Origin: JBBRMQ01 sp038230775
GTDB taxonomy: Bacteria > Acidobacteriota > Thermoanaerobaculia > Gp7-AA8
Assembly: GCA_038230775.1 (NCBI GenBank)
Contig: JBBRMQ010000172.1
Location: 1-9,360, forward strand
DNA: 9,360 nucleotides
Reading direction: 5' to 3'
Of the stretch, positions 1-6,499 are shown piece after piece. Below the pieces are notes generated by a model, which worked only from the letters and a program-made list of their open reading frames with translations, had not been told where the DNA came from and did not search any database. The translations under genes and the position numbers were made by a program. The stretch's first letter is position 1; each line of letters opens with the position of its first letter.

Positions 1-868
1 AGTACTCGCTCTGGGCGGTGCCGTTGTTGCGATCCTTGAAGCCGAAGGCCATCGCGGTCTCGCCGCCGCGCTCGTTGCCGAACATCTCGAGACCGCGCGG
101 AATCCACGCATTGAGCGTCTTCTGGATGTCGGCGATCGAATAGCGGCCGCTCCCGTTCGTGGCGCCCAGCGCGAGTTCTTTGAGAAACCCGCGTCCCGAG
201 CCGATGTGGTAGCCCTCTTCCGACAACATCGGGCTCATCGAGCGGCCCATCGGCGCGTACGCGAAAACCTTCTGCATCTCGAGCTGATACTTGCCGACGA
301 GATCGATCACCGCCGCGAACACGACGTTGTCGAGGAAATTGTGGAACGGAATGTTGAAGGCGTCGAGGACGTGGTTGCCGAGCTGCATGGCCAGGAGCTC
401 GTCCATCGTGTCCTTGGCCACGTCGGGGTGACCGGGTTTCTGCCACGACTTATCGTGATCGAACACCCAGAACATCTGGTAGCCGTGCCGCAACTCCTCG
501 GCCATGATCCGCAGGATCGACACCTTCATCTGATCGGTCGGCGCTTCTTCGAGAGTGAGGCGGTGTTGCTGGATCGATCCGAGCTCGGTCGAGGCCTGAA
601 CCCGGACGATGTCGCGGGCGGTGTAGAACATGTTGCCGACCATGTCGTTGGCCTTCTCGAAGCGAGGCTGGCCGGCCAGGCGGCCGAAGTTGATGTTTTC
701 CGAATTCAGCTTCCCGATTTTGGCAAAGAGCTGGTAGGGCGTCTGGGTGGGGTAGTACTTGCTCCAGTTCTTCTGCAGGAACTCGAGCTCAGGGAAGTTC
801 TTCTTCTGCCACGCCACCAGTGCGTCGTGGTACTTCGGCGTGATCGTCTCGGTTGTGTAGGCTGCCAA
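1..868 (-). CDS. Di-iron oxygenase, PaaA/BoxB-like (ferritin-like fold), 3'-partial
   Basis: The frame stays open for 289 codons and leaves the window at the left edge. Seen: a four-helix di-iron pattern with Glu95, then EELRH (Glu125/His128), then Glu197 in GKYQLEMQ, then SEEGYH (Glu218/His221). This is two ExxH pairs plus two lone Glu, as in ferritin-like oxygenases. The second half, with GKYQLEMQ, YAPMGR and the final EExxH, resembles PaaA (phenylacetyl-CoA epoxidase) and BoxB (benzoyl-CoA epoxidase). Those cytoplasmic enzymes insert oxygen into aromatic-CoA thioesters; the substrate here is unknown. No signal peptide is visible. Start: TTG at 868-866, with AGGAG 8 nt upstream and an in-frame TGA at 892-890, so no ATG or GTG start is possible. 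No paa or box partner gene lies in the window; partners could lie beyond the left edge. The coding call is firm, the family fairly likely, the substrate open. Confidence 0.72.
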   Translation of the reverse strand, partial: MAAYTTETITPKYHDALVAWQKKNFPELEFLQKNWSKYYPTQTPYQLFAKIGKLNSENINFGRLAGQPRFEKANDMVGNMFYTARDIVRVQASTELGSIQQHRLTLEEAPTDQMKVSILRIMAEELRHGYQMFWVFDHDKSWQKPGHPDVAKDTMDELLAMQLGNHVLDAFNIPFHNFLDNVVFAAVIDLVGKYQLEMQKVFAYAPMGRSMSPMLSEEGYHIGSGRGFLKELALGATNGSGRYSIADIQKTLNAWIPRGLEMFGNERGGETAMAFGFKDRNNGTAQSEY

Positions 869-1030
869 AATGGTTTCTCCTGCGCGCTGTCACGGGGCTC
901 AACATCAACCGTCTCAGCCACATTCTCGTGCTCATCGGTGCCATAATGATGGCCGAACGGGATTGTAAGCGGGTTCCACAGTTGCATGGAAGATTGCAAG
1001 TAGGCCGTCGGTTTCGGCCGACGTCGAGCA
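869..1030. promoter_or_regulatory. Divergent intergenic region between the oxygenase and HD-GYP genes
   Basis: These 162 bp must hold the promoters of two divergent genes. Seen on the minus strand: TACAAT (967-962), a good -10 match without a convincing -35 partner. Seen on the plus side: two TTGCA copies 12 bp apart (982-986 and 994-998), and a hairpin CGTCGG/CCGACG (1006-1011 with 1018-1023, 6-nt loop) ending 7 nt before the HD-GYP ATG. No Shine-Dalgarno sequence precedes that ATG. None of these elements is proven; they are simply the only notable structures in the gap. Confidence 0.3.
877..881 (-). promoter_or_regulatory. Ribosome binding site deciding a TTG start
   Basis: AGGAG on the minus strand lies 8 nt before TTG at 868-866. 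An in-frame TGA sits at 892-890. Only ATT (871-869) and TTG remain between stop and coding sequence, so TTG is by far the better start. Confidence 0.7.
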
Positions 1031-2959
1031 ATGCAGACTCTGACCCTCATTCACTCCAACGACTTTCCGATCGGTCGTTATGCGGACGCGCTCCTGCGCG
1101 AGTCGATCTCCCCCTACTCGCTCGACAGTCTCACGCATCTCACGCATGACAACAGCGCGCTGCGCGTCGTTCTCGTCGATCCCGCGATCGGCAACAACGG
1201 CGGACCGAGCGATCTCGACGGCCGCACGGCAATCGTCGGCATCGGACTTTCCGAACAGCCCGGCTGGCTTCACGACGACAGCATCTATTTCCATCTGCCG
1301 CAGAATCCATCGCAGGAGTTCCTGCTCAACACCGTCAAGCGGGCCTATCAGTTCCTCTATCAGAAGATGCGCGCGGACCAGCTCGAGCGGGCGCTCTCGG
1401 ATCGCACGCGTGAGCTTCGCGAAGTCGGCGAGGTGGGCATCGTGCTCTCGAGTGAGCGCGACCACGCCGTCCTTCTCACCACGATTCTCACCAAGGCGCG
1501 CGAGTTGTCGCGCGCGGACGCCGGATCGCTCTACCTGCTCGATGAAGTAAACGGGGAGGGCGTGCTGCGCTGGAAGCTGGCGCAGAACGACTCGCTCAAC
1601 GTCGATTTCCAGGAGTTCGTACTCCCGATCACGAAGAAGAGTCTGGCCGGTTACGTCGCGCTGACCGGCGAAACGCTCGTCATCGACGACGCGTACGAGC
1701 TGCCCCCCGACGCCGAGTACACGATCAACCGCTCGTTCGATGACGAGAACAGCTATCGCACGAAGTCGCTGCTCGTCTTTCCGATGACGAATCACGTCGG
1801 AGAAGCGATCGGTGTGCTGCAGCTCATCAACCGCAAACGCGTCGGCGCAACCTCGAAGTTGACCGCCGCCACGGTGCCGGCCGAAGTGATCGAGTTCGAC
1901 AAGGAGACGGTCGAGCTGATGCGATCGCTCGCCGGACAGGCGGCGGTCTCGGTGGAAAACAATCTGCTCTACGAATCGATCGAGCGACTGTTCGAAGGAT
2001 TCGTCACTGCCGCCGTCACCGCGATCGAACAGCGCGATCCGACCACGTCCGGTCACTCGTTCCGCGTCGCCGATCTCACCGTGGAGCTGGCGAAGGTCGT
2101 CGATCACAGCGACGCCGCCCTCTATCGCGACGTCAACTTCAGCTCCGATCAGCTCCGCGAGATCCGCTACGCCTCGCTGCTGCACGACTTCGGCAAGGTC
2201 GGCGTGCGCGAACAGGTTCTGGTCAAAGAGAAGAAGCTCTATCCGCTGCAGTTGGAGACGATCCGGGGCCGCTTCGACTTCGCGATGAAGTCGCTGGAGA
2301 ACGAGGCGAACCGCCGCAGAGTCGACTTTCTGCTGAAGAACGGACGCGACGGCTACGAAGAGTTCGCCGCGAAGATCGATGCCGAGACGCACGAACAGAT
2401 GGAGCGTCTGCAGAAAGACTTTGCATTCGTCGCACAGTCGAACGAGCCGACCATTCTGCCGGAAGGTGAGTTTCAGTACCTGCAACAGCTGGCGACGGTG
2501 CAGTACGGCGACATCCGCGGCGAGCAGCGACTGTTGCTGCAGCCCGAGGAAGCGCGAATCCTCTCGATCCGCAAAGGCAACCTCGATCCCACCGAGCGCG
2601 TCGAGATCGAGAGCCACGTCACGCACACCTTCAACTTCCTGCAGAAGATCCCGTGGACGAAAGACCTCGTCGGCGTTCCCAACATAGCGTACGCCCACCA
2701 CGAGAAGCTCAACGGCCGCGGCTATCCCCGCAAGCTGCAGGCGACTGACATCCCGATCCAGTCGCGCATGATGACGGTGTCCGACATCTACGACGCGCTC
2801 ACCGCGAACGATCGTCCCTACAAGCGGGCGATCACCACCGAGCGGGCCCTCGACATCCTCAAGATGGAAGTCGGTGACGGCTTCCTCGATCCGTCACTGG
2901 TGAACGTCTTCATCGAATCGAAGGTGTTCGAGCGGGCGGGAGTCCTCAGAACCCGTTAG
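1031..2959 (+). CDS. Receiver-like/GAF/HD-GYP cyclic-di-nucleotide phosphodiesterase
   Basis: 642 aa, cytoplasmic. Residues 1-115 look like a degenerate response-regulator receiver: Asp50 ends a strand (VVLVD), but the usual Lys after strand 5 is absent. Residues about 111-135 are a charged helical linker, and about 140-312 a GAF sensory domain. The HD-GYP domain follows: GHSFRV (His342), HDFGK (His385/Asp386), His529 and His532, HHEKLNGRGYP (556-566), DIYDALT and DRPYK. All expected metal and signature residues are present, so activity is likely; such domains hydrolyse c-di-GMP (some cGAMP). About 110 extra residues (about 404-515) sit between the HD pair and the distal half, where family members normally have a short link. 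Start: ATG 1031 is the only start downstream of an in-frame TAG at 1001-1003, but it lacks a Shine-Dalgarno. The stop codon lies in a repeat unit. Confidence 0.9.
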   Translation: MQTLTLIHSNDFPIGRYADALLRESISPYSLDSLTHLTHDNSALRVVLVDPAIGNNGGPSDLDGRTAIVGIGLSEQPGWLHDDSIYFHLPQNPSQEFLLNTVKRAYQFLYQKMRADQLERALSDRTRELREVGEVGIVLSSERDHAVLLTTILTKARELSRADAGSLYLLDEVNGEGVLRWKLAQNDSLNVDFQEFVLPITKKSLAGYVALTGETLVIDDAYELPPDAEYTINRSFDDENSYRTKSLLVFPMTNHVGEAIGVLQLINRKRVGATSKLTAATVPAEVIEFDKETVELMRSLAGQAAVSVENNLLYESIERLFEGFVTAAVTAIEQRDPTTSGHSFRVADLTVELAKVVDHSDAALYRDVNFSSDQLREIRYASLLHDFGKVGVREQVLVKEKKLYPLQLETIRGRFDFAMKSLENEANRRRVDFLLKNGRDGYEEFAAKIDAETHEQMERLQKDFAFVAQSNEPTILPEGEFQYLQQLATVQYGDIRGEQRLLLQPEEARILSIRKGNLDPTERVEIESHVTHTFNFLQKIPWTKDLVGVPNIAYAHHEKLNGRGYPRKLQATDIPIQSRMMTVSDIYDALTANDRPYKRAITTERALDILKMEVGDGFLDPSLVNVFIESKVFERAGVLRTR

Positions 2960-2994
2960 GAAGTTTGGACGTTGGGACGTTGGGACGTTGGGAA
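2955..2994. repeat. Octamer tandem array, GTTNGGAM, five units
   Basis: Five consecutive 8-bp units: GTTAGGAA, GTTTGGAC, GTTGGGAC, GTTGGGAC, GTTGGGAA. The first overlaps the stop codon (TAG, 2957-2959) of the HD-GYP gene. The same unit occurs inverted at 3143-3158. Confidence 0.85.
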
Positions 2995-3045
2995 GTGAAG
3001 ATCCCGAGCTGCGACCCTCGTGGTGATGCAAAATCGAGAGGCTCA

Positions 3046-3140
3046 AATGCAGAATGCAGAATGCAGAATGAGCCGATTCTGCATTCTGCATTCTGCATTC
3101 TGCATTCTGCATTCTGCATTCTGCATTCTGCATTCTGCAT
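3046..3140. repeat. Heptamer array folding into a perfect 24-bp hairpin
   Basis: Three copies of ATGCAGA (3047-3067) face nine copies of ATTCTGC (3076-3138) across a 6-nt loop (3070-3075). Positions 3046-3069 pair perfectly with 3076-3099. Because the right arm has three times as many units, the left arm can also pair with it in shifted registers. There is no T-run after the stem, so it is not a classic intrinsic terminator, although a stem this strong could protect or end transcripts from either side. Confidence 0.92.
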
Positions 3141-3142
3141 CC

Positions 3143-3158
3143 TTCCTAACTTCCTAAC
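3143..3158. repeat. Two inverted octamer units
   Basis: Two copies of CTTCCTAA-type sequence, reading GTTAGGAA GTTAGGAA on the minus strand. They match the first octamer at 2955-2962 in reverse orientation. They supply the last codons (Leu-Gly-Ser) and the TAG stop of the minus-strand gene at 3146-3643. Confidence 0.8.
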
Positions 3159-3643
3159 TCGTCGAGGATCGCGCGACAGAACCTCGCTCGAGCCTCCAGT
3201 CGCTCGATCATCCATTCGCGTGCGCGGGCCGGCATCCAGCCGGGAATCGGCGGAGGTTCCTCACGCGCCACATCGAACACCGAGCTGCCTTCACGGCGCG
3301 CATGCGCGAATCGCTCGGCCAGACCTCGAACGCCGGCGCCGTCGATCAGCAGCGCCGCTGCCACCGCGCGCTCGGAGTCGCTTTCGGGATTTTCCAGACG
3401 CCGAAGAGAGTCGACCGCCGACCGCAGCTCGTTTTCGGTAATCGCGTTTGTGAGCAGCACGCGGGAGACGTTCCGCGGCTTCGCGAGCCACTTCGTCAAG
3501 CCGGAGAAAAGAATCAGCAGGTCGAGCTCTCGCGATGAGGGATGCAGCGCACGTGCGATTCGTCCGGCGCGCTCGACGGCGTCAAAACGATTGACGCCGT
3601 CGAGATCCTGATACAGCGGACGGAGGAACTCTTCGAGGGTCAC
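3146..3643 (-). CDS. Small helical protein, possibly a degenerate HD-domain fold
   Basis: 165 aa with no signal peptide or membrane segment. The pattern resembles small HD hydrolases of the YedJ type: a helix VERAGRIARALH (23-34), a hydrophobic helix LDLLILFSGLTKWL (40-53) where catalytic members carry an LLHDxGK motif, then PESDSERAVAAALLIDGAG (86-104) and GLAERFAHARREG (107-119), similar to the family's late helix that usually carries an Asp. The HD pair itself is missing, so if the fold is right the protein is probably non-catalytic. That family link is inference from pattern only. It starts at GTG 3643, directly after the TAG of the di-haem cytochrome gene, with no clear Shine-Dalgarno, so its translation probably depends on coupling to that gene. 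The last residues (LGS) and the stop come from the octamer repeat. Coding call good, function unknown. Confidence 0.62.
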   Translation of the reverse strand: MTLEEFLRPLYQDLDGVNRFDAVERAGRIARALHPSSRELDLLILFSGLTKWLAKPRNVSRVLLTNAITENELRSAVDSLRRLENPESDSERAVAAALLIDGAGVRGLAERFAHARREGSSVFDVAREEPPPIPGWMPARAREWMIERLEARARFCRAILDELGS

Positions 3644-4780
3644 CTACAACGATTTTAAGAAAAGCAGGAGTCTTGTGCGCGCATTTTCGTCGAGTGCCTG
3701 AAACCGGTTGCGCGCGGCCGCTCCCTGTCCTTCGTGGGCGAGGATCGCCTGGTCAATGGTCGTTGCGCGGCCATCGTGCAGAAGGTGGGTGACGATGCGC
3801 AAACCCCAAAGCGGTGCGGTACGGATTTCGGTGCCGGTGGCGTTGCCCTGCACGATGCCGTCGCCCAGCGATCCCATGTCATGCAGAAGAAAATCGGAGT
3901 AGGGGTGGAATGGCCGGTGCCGCAAGGCCGCGAGCTCACTGTCTCCGGTCTGCAGATTGGCGACGTGGCAGGAGTCGCAACCGATGGCCGTGAAAACCTT
4001 CTCGCCGGCCTCGACGTCGGCGGTGATCGAACCGCGCGTCGGCGGCGCAAGCATGGTCATGAAGTCTGCCAGGTGCTGGACGCCATCGATCCCGTCGTTC
4101 AGGGCGTTGACATCGATGCCAGTGCAGTTCCCATTGGGACAATTTTCTGTGGGGAAGAGCGGATTGGTGATCCCCATCTCATTGCGGTATGCGTCGCCGG
4201 CAAACACGAATAACGAAGGGACCTGAGCTTTCCAGCCGAACTTACCCACGGTTCCGTTCGACATGATGTGAACACGTCCGGCGGTTCCATCGCCGCGAGC
4301 GGCTTCCTGCGCCGCGAGAAGTTGAAACGTGCCATCCGGCACCGCGTCCACCAGGCCCAGCCCGAAAAGGGGCGTGGAACGGCGAAGCGTCGTGATCGTG
4401 GCGCTTGCAGGAACGGTCTCCACGGAGAAGCCCGCCAGCGACTGAAATTGAATCAGTGAGCCGCCCAGCGAGTCCATCGGGTCGAAGACCCCGTTGGTGA
4501 TCGTTCCAAACCGGGTGACGGTGCGTTCACTGCCGCCACCGACTGCCGGCGCGCTGTGGCACTCGCCACAAGAGCGGCCGTTGAAAATGGGTCCGAGGCC
4601 ATCTTCAGGTGTCTCGACGTTGGTGAATTCGGACGTTCCATCGGCAAAACGCGATAGTTGTGAAGGAGTAAGCCCGGGAATCGGCTCACCGAACATCGTC
4701 GGCCGATCGCTGATCGCCGTTGCGGCGACCAGCGATCCGACGATGCTGATGGCCAGCGTCACTACCGCTGACCGTCTCAT
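3644..4780 (-). CDS. Secreted di-haem cytochrome, DUF1111/MauG-like (putative peroxidase)
   Basis: 378 aa. Residues 1-22 form a signal peptide (two Arg, a hydrophobic stretch, ATA cleavage site). Two c-type haem sites are seen: CGECH (71-75) and CDSCH (268-272). The C-terminal signature HPYSDFLLHDMGSLGDG (292-308), LLHDGRATTIDQAI..H (333-349) and the closing FLKSL are typical of the di-haem oxidoreductase family (Pfam PF06537), relatives of MauG and bacterial cytochrome c peroxidases. Members act in the periplasm on peroxide or a protein or metal substrate; the reaction here is unknown. A CPNGNC pair (214-219) may be a disulfide loop. The protein is somewhat short for the family. Start ATG 4780 lies 3 nt past the stop of the propeller gene with no strong Shine-Dalgarno, pointing to translational coupling. 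No imelysin-type partner, a frequent neighbour of this family, is present. Confidence 0.88.
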   Translation of the reverse strand: MRRSAVVTLAISIVGSLVAATAISDRPTMFGEPIPGLTPSQLSRFADGTSEFTNVETPEDGLGPIFNGRSCGECHSAPAVGGGSERTVTRFGTITNGVFDPMDSLGGSLIQFQSLAGFSVETVPASATITTLRRSTPLFGLGLVDAVPDGTFQLLAAQEAARGDGTAGRVHIMSNGTVGKFGWKAQVPSLFVFAGDAYRNEMGITNPLFPTENCPNGNCTGIDVNALNDGIDGVQHLADFMTMLAPPTRGSITADVEAGEKVFTAIGCDSCHVANLQTGDSELAALRHRPFHPYSDFLLHDMGSLGDGIVQGNATGTEIRTAPLWGLRIVTHLLHDGRATTIDQAILAHEGQGAAARNRFQALDENARTRLLLFLKSL

Positions 4781-4783
4781 GAC

Positions 4784-6499
4784 TCAGTTTCCAGCCACGA
4801 ACAGGTGGCCGGCGTTCTGCGAATAGATTCTGCCCGAGCTGTCCATGGAAGTCGGCGTGTAGGCCGCTCCCAGGGCAAGCTGCTGGAAGATCTTGGTCAC
4901 GCCGACGGCGCCCTGCGGGATCTTGAACAGGTTGCCGTCTTCGCTGTTCGCGTAGACGTTGCCGTTGGCATCGACGACAAAGGCGTTGACGCACCATTCA
5001 AAGCCGTTCGGATGAGTGCTGACGCAGGTCACCGAATCATCCGCCTGGCGGGTGCAGCTCAATGTGTTCGTGTTCTGGTAGGTCCACTGCTGGTTAAGAT
5101 TGCTGTCGAGCTGGGTGACGAAATATGCCTCCGGATAGCGCGTGCCGCGGTCGCTGTTGTCGTCGGGGCAGAACGCCGGATCGTTGCAATAGGAACCGAG
5201 CCCACCGTAATGATTGTCTTTGGTGACGATCGAAGAACCGTACAGTCCCGGAGTGACGTCCCAGCCGAAGAAGTATGCGCCGAGGTAGTTTCCGTTGGAT
5301 GCGAAGTGCATCAGATGGCCTTGCGCGTAGTTGTAGCGGGTATAGGAGCCGTACAGAATGCTGCCGTCTGCCATGATCACGGGCGTGGCAGAAGAGTCGT
5401 CGAGGACACGTCCGCCGCCGGGCGTGTTGGTTGCCGGATCGACGCCATAATTTGCGCCGGCGCGGCATCCGCCGGGCTGTCCATTGGGTGGCAGCGTGCC
5501 GCCCGCGCTGACCGGAACACCGCAACCATCGCTGAACCGGTTCCGAAGTGACTGAATCCACTTCTGAGTGAAATTCGGGTTCACCGCGATGAGGTACGTC
5601 CAGCGGCTGATGAACTGCGCGCGGGTGACCGTGTAGATCGTTCCATCAGGGGCAACCGCGGGAGCGATGTTGATTCCGGGCCGCTGGGTGCCGCACGTGA
5701 CGGTGCCCGGCGTTGCGTTTGGGCTCGGCGGCCACGGCAGCAGCGTCGTGGAAAACGTCGCCATGCATTGATCGGTTCCGAGGGGCGCGCCGGCCGTCAG
5801 AACCGAGTAGCTGACTTTCGTGATGGAATCGTTTCGGTCGACCTTGACCAGCCACGAATCGATGACGTCGTGGTGATACACCTCGACGGCATTGTGGAAT
5901 TGGATGGCGTTGTAATAAATGTTGCCGCTGCTATCGACCGTAAGCGGGCTTGCGGTAAAGATCGTATTCGTGGTTCCGCCGGTAGCGGTCGGGAACGGAT
6001 TGATCCGCGTCACCGCCACGCCAGTCCGTTTGTCGACCTTGAAAATCGAGCCACCGGTTCCCGGTACATAAAGGTACCCGTTGGCCAGCGACGGGTGAAA
6101 GACGGGCTCCCAGAAGTCGTTCGCGCTGCCCGGAGGATTCCAGTCGGTCGCGAACTGCCACACCGTGGCCAGCGTTCCATTGAGCCATGTGTATTTTGTC
6201 TCTCCCCACTTCTGCGTTGCATAGTTGGAGTTCTGGTAGACGCCGTCTTTGTACATCATGAAGACGTCGTTGCCGTCGACCAAGGGCGCCTGGTAGTGCG
6301 CCAGCAGGTCACCACCCTGCGCCGCCATCTCCTGCGGCACGAGCGGGTCATACACGAGATTGACGATGTTCCGATTCAGAGCCTGACCGACCACGGAGAC
6401 TTGACCGGTATGTTGTGCGTTGAGGGCCCACTGCGCCCAGTCCTGCGAAAAGAGGGGAGCCGTAATGAGAAGACAGATGATGGGAACGATACGCTTCAT
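4784..6499 (-). CDS. Secreted PQQ-like beta-propeller protein, paralogue A
   Basis: 571 aa. A signal peptide (about 1-18) is followed by QDWAQWALNAQHTG, like the DWPQW.G..qHtG entry of PQQ-like repeat proteins. Blade strands of the G-x-(I/L/V)-Y type recur: GYLYVP (141), GNIYYN (192), GTIYT (286), GSILYG (379), GNVYAN (513), GRIYS (556). Long inserts between blades carry ten Cys (245, 269, 326, 345, 438, 444, 482, 492, 503 and the signal-peptide Cys9); the nine mature ones recur in the paralogue at 6673-8412 and may form disulfides. No PQQ-dehydrogenase active-site pattern was recognised, so a binding or scaffold role is as likely as an enzymatic one. Start: ATG 6499 has AAGGAGG just upstream; the frame stays open further upstream into the neighbouring gene, but that extension lacks a signal peptide. 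It is first gene of the operon with the di-haem cytochrome. Confidence 0.85.
   Translation of the reverse strand: MKRIVPIICLLITAPLFSQDWAQWALNAQHTGQVSVVGQALNRNIVNLVYDPLVPQEMAAQGGDLLAHYQAPLVDGNDVFMMYKDGVYQNSNYATQKWGETKYTWLNGTLATVWQFATDWNPPGSANDFWEPVFHPSLANGYLYVPGTGGSIFKVDKRTGVAVTRINPFPTATGGTTNTIFTASPLTVDSSGNIYYNAIQFHNAVEVYHHDVIDSWLVKVDRNDSITKVSYSVLTAGAPLGTDQCMATFSTTLLPWPPSPNATPGTVTCGTQRPGINIAPAVAPDGTIYTVTRAQFISRWTYLIAVNPNFTQKWIQSLRNRFSDGCGVPVSAGGTLPPNGQPGGCRAGANYGVDPATNTPGGGRVLDDSSATPVIMADGSILYGSYTRYNYAQGHLMHFASNGNYLGAYFFGWDVTPGLYGSSIVTKDNHYGGLGSYCNDPAFCPDDNSDRGTRYPEAYFVTQLDSNLNQQWTYQNTNTLSCTRQADDSVTCVSTHPNGFEWCVNAFVVDANGNVYANSEDGNLFKIPQGAVGVTKIFQQLALGAAYTPTSMDSSGRIYSQNAGHLFVAGN

Larger units (their letters stand above)
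2955..3158. repeat. Composite intergenic repeat with inverted ends
   Basis: About 204 bp between two convergent genes. The ends are an 11-bp inverted pair: GTTAGGAAGTT at 2955-2965 and its reverse complement at 3148-3158. Inside, left to right, are an octamer array, a unique core (2995-3045), a heptamer hairpin (3046-3140) and two inverted octamers. It encodes no transposase and no credible protein. It may be a non-autonomous or REP-like element, or a structured 3'-end shared by the two flanking genes. The stop codons of both neighbours lie within its end units. Confidence 0.65.

Noticed and set aside
206..946. Open frame of 246 codons on the plus strand over the oxygenase gene
   Set aside because: It is the antisense image of the oxygenase coding region, His/Val/Glu-rich and without family features. 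The minus-strand frame carries the complete di-iron motif set.
932..2701. Long open frame on the minus strand (589 codons) opposite the HD-GYP gene
   Set aside because: It lies entirely antisense to a gene with complete GAF and HD-GYP signatures. Its composition (rich in Arg, Val, Leu, Asp) is what the complement of GC-rich codons gives, and it matches no family I recognise.
3046..3099. Intrinsic terminator at the heptamer hairpin
   Set aside because: The stem is AT-mixed rather than GC-capped and is not followed by a T-run on either strand. A looser role in transcript ends remains possible, but the classic call is not supported.
3046..3140. CRISPR array
   Set aside because: The units are 7 bp and directly abutting, with no spacers, and they face each other in two orientations.
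2894..3441. Open frames across the heptamer array, giving repeats such as QNAECRM
   Set aside because: A 7-bp repeat has no stop codon in the frames concerned, so it always yields such peptides. There is no Shine-Dalgarno, no domain and no codon signature.
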